64,000 nt of DNA. Origin: Paracoccaceae bacterium (GTDB taxonomy: Bacteria; Pseudomonadota; Alphaproteobacteria; Rhodobacterales; Rhodobacteraceae). The DNA lies in the NCBI GenBank assembly GCA_024742705.1, contig JANSXZ010000002.1, positions 1-64,000 on the forward strand, read 5' to 3'. Both the position numbers and the translations under genes were made by a program. The notes below the pieces were generated by a model that worked only from the letters and a program-made list of their open reading frames with translations, searched no databases and was not told the DNA's origin. This document shows, piece after piece, positions 47,765 to 56,200 of this stretch (position 1 is its first letter; every line of letters begins with the position of its first letter).

Positions 47765-49342
47765 TCAATATCCCAGCGCACAGCCGTCCTTGCGTGGATC
47801 GCTGGCGCCTTCCAGCACTCCGCTGTCGTGAATCGCGATCGCCTGTGCCCCGCCGATGGCGGTGTCGGGGATCTGGACACTGTGGCCCAGGTCGGCCATC
47901 TCCTGGCGCACCGCATCGCTGTAACCGCGTTCGATGTTCATCACGCCAGCGTCGCTGAAGCCGCGCGGCGCGTCCAGCGCGGCCTGGGGATCCATCCCGA
48001 AATCCACCATGTTCGACACGACCCGCGCGTGGCCGCAGGGCTGATAGGCGCCGCCCATTACACCGAAGGGCATCGTCACCCGCCCGTCGCGGCGCAACAT
48101 GCCGGGTATGATCGTGTGCATCGGGCGTTTTCCGCCGCCCAACTCGTTGGCATGGCCCGGTTCCAGCGTGAAGCCCGCGCCGCGGTTCTGCAGCAGGATT
48201 CCGAATTTGTCCGATGCGATTCCCGACCCGAAGCCGTGGAAAACCGAATAGATCAGCGATACCGCCATCCGGTCCTTGTCGACCACGGTGATATAGATCG
48301 TGTCCTTGTGCACCGCTTCCGACAGCGGCGCCGCCGCCGGCATCGCCGCCTTTGGATTGATCAGCGCGGCCAGCGCCGCGGCGGTCTCGTCCGACAGCAT
48401 ATGCCCGAGGCGGCTGGTGTGATCGGGATCGGCGATAAAGCGGTTGCGCGCATCATAGGCCAGCTTGCTCGCCTCGGCTTCGATATGAAGCCGCTGACTG
48501 CCCAGGGGATCCATCCCGGCAATATCGAAATGCGCGAGGATCTTCAGCATCAACAGCGCGGTCGCGCCCTGGCCGTTTGGCGGATGCTCGCACAGTTCGG
48601 TGCCCTTGTAGATATCGCTGATCGGGTCGGCATCGGTGCAGGCGGCGGCGGCAAAATCGGCCATGTCGTGCAGGCCGCCCAGATCGGCCAGCGCCTTGCA
48701 CATGTCCTCGGCCACCTCGCCGGTGTAAAAGGCATCGCGGCCATCGCGCGCGACACGGCGCAGCACTTCGGCCTGGCCGGGCGCGGCAAAGATCTGGCCG
48801 ACGCGCGGCACCTTGCCGTCGATCAGATAGTGGCGCCGCGCCGCGCCCTGCAACGCCGGTTCATCCTTGGACCAGTCGCGCGCGACGCGGGGTGCCACGG
48901 GAATGCCTGCTTCGGCATAGTGGATAGTGGGCGCCAGAAGCGCATCCAGCCCGATCTTGCCGTAGGTTTCCGACAAATGGCAGAAGGCATCGATAGCGCC
49001 CGGAACGGTCACGGCATGTGGGCTGTTCACCGGTATCGTGTCGTGGCCCTGGGCCCGCAGCGCCGCCGGATCCGCCCCGGCGGGCGCCCGGCCCGATCCG
49101 TTCAGCGCCTGAACCGCATCGCTTCCGGCGGGCGAGAACAGTACAAAGCAATCGCCGCCAATCCCGGTCATCTGCGGCTCGCAGATGCCCAGCAGAACCG
49201 CGCCGGCGATCGCGGCATCCATGGCATTGCCGCCGCGGCCAAGAATATCAATGGCGGTCTGTGCGGCCAGGGGATGCGACGTGGCGCACATCCCGTTTGT
49301 CGCCAGAACCGCCGAGCGGCCGGGCAGATGAAAATCACGCAT
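47765..49342 (-). CDS. Gamma-glutamyltransferase family Ntn-hydrolase
   Basis: 525 residues, synthesised as a precursor that self-cleaves before the nucleophile Thr. That Thr is in VHKDTIYITVVDKD, where the common Thr-Thr-His is Thr-Ile-Tyr. ATSHPLAAQTAIDILGRGGN and MTGIGGDCFVLF mark the family. The altered residue after the nucleophile and the lack of a clear signal peptide suggest a substrate other than periplasmic glutathione. The start is ATG 49342 (MRDFHLPGRSAVL), since upstream codons lack composition bias. Confidence 0.9.
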   Translation of the reverse strand: MRDFHLPGRSAVLATNGMCATSHPLAAQTAIDILGRGGNAMDAAIAGAVLLGICEPQMTGIGGDCFVLFSPAGSDAVQALNGSGRAPAGADPAALRAQGHDTIPVNSPHAVTVPGAIDAFCHLSETYGKIGLDALLAPTIHYAEAGIPVAPRVARDWSKDEPALQGAARRHYLIDGKVPRVGQIFAAPGQAEVLRRVARDGRDAFYTGEVAEDMCKALADLGGLHDMADFAAAACTDADPISDIYKGTELCEHPPNGQGATALLMLKILAHFDIAGMDPLGSQRLHIEAEASKLAYDARNRFIADPDHTSRLGHMLSDETAAALAALINPKAAMPAAAPLSEAVHKDTIYITVVDKDRMAVSLIYSVFHGFGSGIASDKFGILLQNRGAGFTLEPGHANELGGGKRPMHTIIPGMLRRDGRVTMPFGVMGGAYQPCGHARVVSNMVDFGMDPQAALDAPRGFSDAGVMNIERGYSDAVRQEMADLGHSVQIPDTAIGGAQAIAIHDSGVLEGASDPRKDGCALGY

Positions 49343-49711
49343 GACTGAGTGGACCCCCTGTTGAAGTGACGCGCAGATTATGCCGACCGACCGCAAATGC
49401 CAAGCGATGGCAACGGTTTCGAACAGGGGCAAAGGCGGGGGGAAAGAAGTGCCTCGGCGCCGCGCACTGGGTGGGGGCTAGAAAACGCGACGCCGAGGGA
49501 AGCCATATGCAGCTACATCCGAAGGTATGACGTTTCAAAGCGGCGGCTTTGCGAAACGAATCTGGCTTCTTTGCGGTTTTTGGCGCAAGTGGCCGCAATT
49601 TTACGAAATTGTTCACGAAATGAGGCCACTGCCCGTCCGAAGACACCGCCCGGAGCGCACCAAGGTTGACACAGCCGAAATTCCACTTTCGCCGCAGATC
49701 CTTTGGGCGCG
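49343..49711. other. 369-base gap with three consecutive stem-loops
   Basis: No coding frame is credible. It contains: (1) 49452-49464 with 49486-49498, 12 of 13 pairs; (2) CGTTTC-AAAGC with GCTTTG-CGAAACG at 49531-49558, bulged; (3) AGTGGCC/GGCCACT at 49588-49630, enclosing CAATTT-TACG-AAATTG. No terminator T run. It may be the 5' leader of ggt or a structured RNA. Confidence 0.5.
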
Positions 49712-50215
49712 TCATGGATGGCTTGTGAAATCGAACGAAAGCCGCAGGTGGTTGCGGTTGTCGGTGCGGGTGTATTCCAGATGCGCGGTAAGGCTGCGGA
49801 TAAGGTGCCAGCCGAACCCGCCTTCCGGCAGGGTTTCGTGCGCGCCCGACACGTCCACCGGCCTGCCCTCGGGCAGAACACCGCCGGGGAAGGCGGCACC
49901 GCCGTCGAGGATATCGACCACAAGGTCCGGCGCGGTATGCAACAGGCTGATCGAGATCACCCCGGGCGGCCGCCCGGCATAGGCATGTTCGACGATGTTG
50001 TTCAGCGCCTCGGATACCGCGATTTCCAGGGCGATGCAGGCTTCGGCATCGGTCAGCACGCCAGACATCTGCAACCCGATTGCATGCATCGCCCCGCGCA
50101 CGCCCAGCTGAGTCGCCGGGCATTTCAGATCCCACCGGGTTGCGCATCCTTTCGGATCGCGCGACCCGGCGGATGCAGCGCCGATTCTATCCACGTTCGG
50201 GATCGAGCGCTTCAT
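49712..50215 (-). CDS. RsbW-type anti-sigma / ATP-binding serine kinase
   Basis: About 167 residues with the GHKL ATPase fold: N-box EIAVSEALNNIVEHAY, G1-type DGGAAFPGG and G2-type GGFGWHLIRSL. Proteins of this type bind or phosphorylate STAS partners and sequester sigma factors. It overlaps the STAS gene directly upstream, consistent with a partner-switching pair. Starts are uncertain: ATG 50215 is given, and a GTG at 50194 would overlap the STAS stop by 8 bases. Confidence 0.85.
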   Translation of the reverse strand: MKRSIPNVDRIGAASAGSRDPKGCATRWDLKCPATQLGVRGAMHAIGLQMSGVLTDAEACIALEIAVSEALNNIVEHAYAGRPPGVISISLLHTAPDLVVDILDGGAAFPGGVLPEGRPVDVSGAHETLPEGGFGWHLIRSLTAHLEYTRTDNRNHLRLSFDFTSHP

Positions 50216-50525
50216 CGAGCGTGTGATGCAATGCAAACACCGTGTCCATCCGGGTGAGTCGAAACACCTTGTGCACAGCGGCGTTCAGCCCGGCCAGTTC
50301 CAGACGCCGGTCCGGGCCGAGTTGTTTCATGGCTGCCACGATGGCACCCAGGCCGCTGGAATCGACGAAATCGACATGCGTCAGGTTCAGCACGATGCGG
50401 CACGGTCCCTCCTGGGTGAGGCCGCGCATTTCATCCTTGAACCGGATGGCCAGTGCGGCGTCGATCCGGTCGGCATTAACGGTGACGATGCGGGTGTCGC
50501 CGGCATCGCGCGAGGCAAGAGGCAT
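50187..50525 (-). CDS. STAS-domain anti-sigma factor antagonist
   Basis: 112 residues, one STAS domain with the phosphorylatable Ser region VDFVDSSGLGAIVAAM. Unphosphorylated STAS proteins release sigma factors from RsbW-type partners. First gene of the pair. No sigma factor or RsbU phosphatase is adjacent, so its regulon cannot be named. Confidence 0.9.
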   Translation of the reverse strand: MPLASRDAGDTRIVTVNADRIDAALAIRFKDEMRGLTQEGPCRIVLNLTHVDFVDSSGLGAIVAAMKQLGPDRRLELAGLNAAVHKVFRLTRMDTVFALHHTLDEALDPERG

Positions 50526-50613
50526 GGGAAAATCCGTGTCGCGTTGATCCCGGACAGGCTTAGGTGCTAATCGTTACCATCCGGTGGACATCCGACAGGA
50601 GCTTGGGACTTTC

Positions 50614-51786
50614 ATGGCAGAAGTATTCATCGCGGGCGCGGCCCGTACGCCTATGGGCGGTTTTCAGGGCGTTTTCGACGGCGTTCCCGCCGCCGATCTG
50701 GGTGGAGCGGCGATTCGCGCGGCGCTGGCCGGCGCCGGCGCACAGACCGTCAACGAGGTTCTGATGGGCTGCGTCCTGCCGGCCGGGCAGGGTCAGGCGC
50801 CGGCGCGACAGGCGGCCTTTGCCGCCGGCCTGTCCGAAGACGTACCCGCGACGACGCTGAACAAGATGTGTGGATCGGGGATGAAGGCGGCGATGATCGG
50901 CTTCGATCAGATTGCGCTGGGCCACACCGCGAAGATGGTGACCGGCGGCATGGAAAGCATGTCGAACGCGCCTTACCTGCTGCCCAAGATGCGCGGCGGC
51001 GCGCGGATCGGGCACAGCGCCGTGATCGATCACATGTTCCTCGACGGGCTCGAGGATGCCTATGACAAGGGCCGGCTGATGGGCACCTTTGCGGAAGATT
51101 GCGCCGAAGCGTTTCAGTTCACCCGCGAGGCGCAGGACGACTATGCGCTGGGGTCGCTGTCGAACGCGCTGGCCGCCCAGTCATCCGGGGCGTTCAAGGA
51201 TGAAATCGCCGCCTATACCGTCGCCGGGCGCAAGGGCAACGTTGTGGTCGAAGCCGACGAGCAACCCGCATCGGCCCGCCCCGACAAGATCCCGCAGCTG
51301 AAGCCCGCGTTTCGCAAGGACGGTACAGTGACGGCGGCCAATGCATCCTCGATCTCGGACGGTGCCGCGGCGCTGGTTCTGGCATCGGGCAACGCCGCCG
51401 ATGCCGAAGGTCTGACGGTGCGGGCGCGGATACTGGGCCATGCCAGCCATGCCCAGGCACCGGGCCTGTTCACCACCGCGCCGGTGCCCGCCGCCCGCAA
51501 ACTGCTGGACCGCATCGGCTGGCGCGCGGCCGACGTGGATCTGTGGGAGGTGAACGAGGCATTTGCCGTGGTGCCGATGGCCTTCATGCACGAAATGGGC
51601 CTGCCCCGCGACATCGTCAACGTGAACGGCGGCGCCTGTGCCCTGGGCCATCCCATCGGCGCATCCGGCGCGCGGATCATCGTGACACTGCTGAACGCGC
51701 TGGAAACGCGCGGCCTGAAGCGCGGGGTCGCCGCGATCTGCATCGGCGGCGGCGAGGGCACGGCCATCGCGATCGAACGCGTCTGA
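50614..51786 (+). CDS. Acetyl-CoA acetyltransferase (thiolase)
   Basis: 390 residues. The three catalytic blocks are present: nucleophile Cys in LNKMCGSGMKA, His in GGACALGHPIGASGAR, and the C-terminal Cys in CIGGGEGTA. WEVNEAFAVVP is also conserved. Condensation of two acetyl-CoA (PHB or ketone-body routes) or beta-oxidation thiolysis cannot be told apart by motif. The start is ATG 50614 (MAEVFIAGAARTPMG). No phaB neighbour is present. Confidence 0.92.
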   Translation: MAEVFIAGAARTPMGGFQGVFDGVPAADLGGAAIRAALAGAGAQTVNEVLMGCVLPAGQGQAPARQAAFAAGLSEDVPATTLNKMCGSGMKAAMIGFDQIALGHTAKMVTGGMESMSNAPYLLPKMRGGARIGHSAVIDHMFLDGLEDAYDKGRLMGTFAEDCAEAFQFTREAQDDYALGSLSNALAAQSSGAFKDEIAAYTVAGRKGNVVVEADEQPASARPDKIPQLKPAFRKDGTVTAANASSISDGAAALVLASGNAADAEGLTVRARILGHASHAQAPGLFTTAPVPAARKLLDRIGWRAADVDLWEVNEAFAVVPMAFMHEMGLPRDIVNVNGGACALGHPIGASGARIIVTLLNALETRGLKRGVAAICIGGGEGTAIAIERV

Positions 51787-51815
51787 CGGCCGCGCGCGGG
51801 CATGTCCGGCACAGG

Positions 51816-51850
51816 AAAAAAGGCCGCGTCCCATGAGGGGCGCGGCCTTT
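51816..51850. terminator. Bidirectional terminator between thiolase and rpmJ
   Basis: AAAGGCCGCG (51819-51828) pairs with CGCGGCCTTT (51841-51850). On the minus strand a T run follows, ending rpmJ; on the plus strand the flank is TTTG, so it could also slow thiolase transcripts. Confidence 0.75.
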
Positions 51851-51872
51851 GTTCGTGTGGTCTGCGGCTTGC

Positions 51873-51998
51873 TTAGCCCTGACGGGCCTTGAACCGACGC
51901 TGTGTCTTGTTGATCACGTAAACGCGGCCTTTGCGGCGCACGACACGGCAGTCGCGGTGCCGGTTCTTCAGCGAGCGGAGCGAATTTCTGACCTTCAT
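51873..51998 (-). CDS. rpmJ: 50S ribosomal protein L36
   Basis: 41 residues, [20 protein letters not shown] and onwards. This is the longer alphaproteobacterial L36 form. Only one cysteine is present, so the zinc site of 37-residue L36 is lost (the C-minus type). The start is ATG 51998, with AGGAG 7 bases upstream. It lies 78 bases downstream of tRNA-Val on the same strand. Confidence 0.97.
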   Translation of the reverse strand: MKVRNSLRSLKNRHRDCRVVRRKGRVYVINKTQRRFKARQG

Positions 51999-52075
51999 GG
52001 TCTTTCTCCTGATCCTGCGGCGCGGGCCAGCGCCTGGCGTTGCGGGCGGTCCGGCGGGCCGGACCAGTGAATTCA

Positions 52076-52150
52076 TGGTGGGCACTACTGGGATCGAACC
52101 AGTGACCCCTTCGATGTCAACGAAGTGCTCTACCGCTGAGCTAAGCGCCC
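52076..52150 (-). tRNA. tRNA-Val(GAC)
   Basis: On the minus strand: acceptor GGGCGCT/AGTGCCC (one G-T), D-arm GCTC/GAGC, anticodon arm with loop TTGACAT (anticodon GAC), T-arm CACTG-GTTCGAT-CCAGT-like, discriminator A and encoded CCA. Confidence 0.95.
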
Positions 52151-52300
52151 ATGAATACCGGCCCATCGTCCAAGCCCCTCAACAAAAGGGGCGCGGAATT
52201 CCGCGCCGGTAGCGGGGTCTATAAAAGGAGTCGCAAAGGGGATCAAGGGGTTTCGACACGCACATTTTACGCGCTATGATCTTCGATGTAGGGAGAGCGC

Positions 52301-53161
52301 ATGACAGCCAGCACGTTCACGGTCAAACGCCCGGACCGCTTGCGGTCACCCGTTGTGTTCGCCTCGCCACACAGCGGCCGTTTCTACGCGCCCGATTTCC
52401 TCGCACGGTCGGTTCTCGACCCGTTGGAAATCCGGTCTTCCGAAGACGCTTTCGTCGACGAACTGTTTGCCGACGCCCCCGCCTTCGGCGCACCGCTTCT
52501 GACGGCCACGGCGCCGCGCGCCTTTGTCGATCTGAACCGAAGTTCGGACGAATTCGATCCCGCGGTGATAGAAGGCGTGCGCCGCATCGCCCATAACCCG
52601 CGTGTCGCGTCCGGGCTGGGGGTGATCCCGCGCGTGGTCGCGAACGGCCGCGCGATCTATCACGGCAAACTGACACGCGCCGAAGCCGACGACCGCATCA
52701 CGCGGTTCTGGCATCCCTATCACACGGCGTTGCAGGGCCTGCTGGACGAGGCGCACGACCGGTTTGGCCAGGCGATCCTGATCGATTGCCATTCGATGCC
52801 GCACGAGGCGATGGACGGGGTGGCCCGCAGCGCCATCCAGCGCCCGCAGATCGTTCTGGGCGATCGTTTCGGCGCGGCGGCGGATGGCGCGTTGGTGGAC
52901 CGCGTCGAGGCCGCCTTTGCCGCGGCCGGGCTGGTGGTTACGCGCAACGCGCCCTTCGCCGGAGCCTATGTTGCGCAGGCCTATGGGCGGCCGTCGCGCG
53001 GCCAGCACGCCATCCAGGTCGAGATTGATCGCGCGCTCTACATGGACGAGGCGCGCGTCCGGCGGAATGCAGACTTCGACGCGTTTCGCGATCTGCTGCG
53101 CGGCGTCATAGCGGAAATCACCGCAATCGACGTGGATCGGATGCCGCTGGCGGCAGAGTAA
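52301..53161 (+). CDS. N-formylglutamate amidohydrolase family protein
   Basis: 286 residues. SPHSGRFYAPDF, FVDLNRSSDEFDP and DCHSMPHEAM match the HutG/N-formylglutamate deformylase family, with metal-binding His and Asp residues. It may act in histidine degradation, but no hut genes are near. A related role on another N-acyl or peptide-like substrate cannot be excluded. The start is ATG 52301, following GGGAGAGC. Confidence 0.9.
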   Translation: MTASTFTVKRPDRLRSPVVFASPHSGRFYAPDFLARSVLDPLEIRSSEDAFVDELFADAPAFGAPLLTATAPRAFVDLNRSSDEFDPAVIEGVRRIAHNPRVASGLGVIPRVVANGRAIYHGKLTRAEADDRITRFWHPYHTALQGLLDEAHDRFGQAILIDCHSMPHEAMDGVARSAIQRPQIVLGDRFGAAADGALVDRVEAAFAAAGLVVTRNAPFAGAYVAQAYGRPSRGQHAIQVEIDRALYMDEARVRRNADFDAFRDLLRGVIAEITAIDVDRMPLAAE

Positions 53162-53249
53162 AGGCAAGCGCGACAGTCTGCCCGATTCGTGCTAGCGATA
53201 ACCACCGCGTCGCTGCCGCTTTCGGCATCCCATTGAAGGAACCGGCGAA

Positions 53250-56200
53250 TTGGTCGATACAGTGGTCCAATCCCAGCAATCCTTGCGCTTTGCCCCGCGC
53301 GACCAGAGCATCTGGAACAACGGCGCCGCCGAACAGATCCGTTGGAGCGAATATTTTCCGCTGATCGGCGGAGACCGTCTGTATTTCGGGGTGGACGATC
53401 TGCGGATCACCCAGGGTGAAGGCCGGGTGACGCTGGATGGCGAACGCATCACCTATGACCCGGAAGGCGCCTATGCGTCCTTGCCCGCGGGAGAAACCCG
53501 CGCGATCACAGTGGCCTACACGCTGGTCGGCGCAGACGGCACCCGGCTGGGGCGGACGGTCGAGATCGAGGCGCGCGGCCTCACCGTCGGCACCGGCTTT
53601 GCGATCCCTGCCACCGGGATCGGCTCGGGCGGCGCGCTCAGCTTTGCCGCCGCCGATGCCGCGACGATCCTCGCCGATCCGCATGTCTTTGACAGCGTCA
53701 CCATCATCGATGTCGGGTTCGATACACGCGACGTGGCAGATGCGGCCACCAGCGAGGTGAATGCAGCACTGGACCGTGTAAATGACCAGCTGAACCAGCT
53801 CGGGTCTGACTACAGCAACGCCCAGTCGGATCTGCAACAGGCCACCGAACGTCTTGCGCCCTACGGCCGCTATGCCGAGGCGCAGGCATCTGTCCTGCCT
53901 CTGCTGGCGGCCTTCGAAACCGCCAATGGCGCCTACACCACGGCAAATGACGCTTTTTCAGCCTATCAAAGGGCCGAAGTGGGCAAATTGGCCGCCGATA
54001 CGGCCCTGGCAGCCGCATTGCAAACCTTCGAGGCAGCCGATCAGGTTCTGACGGCGGCCAGAACCGCGACCAGCTTTGCCTTTGACCTTCTGAGAGAGGC
54101 GCAGAATGTCATCCAGGAGATCAGCGACCTGGTGCTGCCCTTCCTTCTGAACAACCCTCTGCTGCCGCTCAGCGCGGCCTTGTCGTTCTTTGGCGTGACC
54201 GACCGCTACCAGAACGCAATTTCCGAAGAGGCGCGCCTGGAAATCGAGATTCCCGGTCTGGAAGATGCCGAAGAGGATGCGCAAAGCGCCTTTGCGGCAG
54301 CTGATGCAGAATTGCTTCGGCTTATCGATGTGCTGCAATCGGCGATCACACTGAGCGGGCAACGCTTCGATGAATACACCGCCGCCCTGGGCGGACGAAC
54401 TCTCGATTCGCTTCGGTTCGCCCGTGATGCCACGCAAAGAGAACTGACAGCCGCCGAAGGTCAGCGCGACAACGCACGCGACGAGATCACCGCGCAGATC
54501 GGCCCGGCAAGCGAGGATCGCATCCTGAACGAAGCGGCCCGGATCGGTCTTGAAATCGCCGATATCACCGCCCGCCAAGCCGCGATCGGCAGCGAATTCG
54601 CCGCGAGAGAGGTGGAACGTGCCGCGCTGGAAGCGGCACGGCAAACCATCGAACTGGCCCTCGACGACACCCAGATCGCCGTTGATCTGCAACAAACCGC
54701 CGAGATTGCCGCCCAGCTTGGGCTTCAGGTCGATTTCGAACTCGACGCCGGATCGGTCGATGCCAACATCGATCTGCGCCTGACCACCACAGGCGTTCAC
54801 GACATCGCCACCGACACGCTCACCTTCGAAGTCGACGCCGTGAACGCCACCACCGGCCAAAGCGTGGCATTCGACACCACAGGGCCCAGCTTCAATCTCT
54901 ATGCCGGCTTCGTCCACAATTTTGATATCACGGTGGAATCCGCGCTACAGGCGATTGTGGAACTGGTCGGCTTCGAACTGTTCCCCGAAGACGTGCTGCG
55001 CAGCGTCGACCGGATCGAAACCGCCGGCTGGATCGACATTGTCGACATGGACAGCTCTGACCTGTCGTATTCCTTCAATCTGCCGGTGGGCGCCGACTGG
55101 ATCACCGACATCCTGACCATCGAGGTTGCCGCGCCGGTGATCGAGGCCGAAGGCACCGCCGCCACCCCGCGCCCCGAGATGTTCACCGATCCGACGTTCT
55201 TCAACATCGACGAGATAGCGGCCCTGCTGGTGGACCTGGCCAACCTTCGGCTGGATTTCAGCCCCGAGTTCCGCGCCCTGCTGCAAGAGCGTGGCGCGGT
55301 GCAGGCGCTGGACGACCGCGCGCTGGGCGAGGCGGTTTCTCTGGTGGCCGGCGCATTGCTGGATACCATCGCGGGGCAAGGCGACACCGACGGCGACGGG
55401 GTGGTACCGCTGTTCCTGGTGGATGGCGCAGACACCGGGGTCAACGGTCTGATCCATCTGAACACGATCGCCGACAATCCACCGGCGGATCTGGAATCGG
55501 TTGGGCGCTACGGGTTTTTCTACGCCCAGCAACAGAGCAACGACGTATTGCGCGTTTCGGTGGACATCGACCAGCTGATCGCCACCGCCATCAATGTGCT
55601 ACTCGGCAATTCGCCGGCTTCCACGGTCAACCCACTGTCGTTCGAAATCGACCTTTTCGATCTGCAAACCTCGGCCCCGCCCAGACCGGGACAATCGGAA
55701 GCCTCGGACCTCGTCGATGTGAACATCGGCCTCGACCTGCTGGACCTCGACGCCAGCGCCGGCATCAACTTCAGCCAGAAGTTCGCGCTCTCGCTCGATG
55801 ATCTGGCCTATACCCTGCGGCTCGAAGACGGAACCGCGATCGGATTCGCGCCGGGCGAGAAGGCTGTCTTCGAAGGTGCATCCGGCCTGCAAGACACCAA
55901 TGGCAACGGTGTGCTGGATTACCGGGTCGAAGTCGCGCCCTCGTCCACCTTCTTCAACGACACCCAGATCGGTCTGAGCCTGGGGTATCAGCTGGACCTG
56001 TTGCAGGTCATGGCCGAACTGGTCCTGAACGTGCCGCTGGATGACTACATACCCGACGTCGACATACCTGATATCAGGCTGGACAGCGCGCTGAACTTCG
56101 GCCCGGTGCTGCGCGTCGCCGGCGATATCGACGCCTTGTCGGCGGATGTCTTCGAGGACAGCTTTGCCTTCAACATCGGGCGCGCGGTGGCCACCGGCAG

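Noticed and set aside
51873-52166. A 97-residue version of L36 extending into tRNA-Val
   Set aside because: The upstream part is translated tRNA; the ATG at 51998 has an ideal AGGAG and gives the standard 41-residue protein.
52174-52192. GCCCCT/AGGGGC hairpin upstream of tRNA-Val
   Set aside because: A 6-bp stem without a T run, in the expected promoter area of the tRNA; not enough for a terminator or regulatory call.
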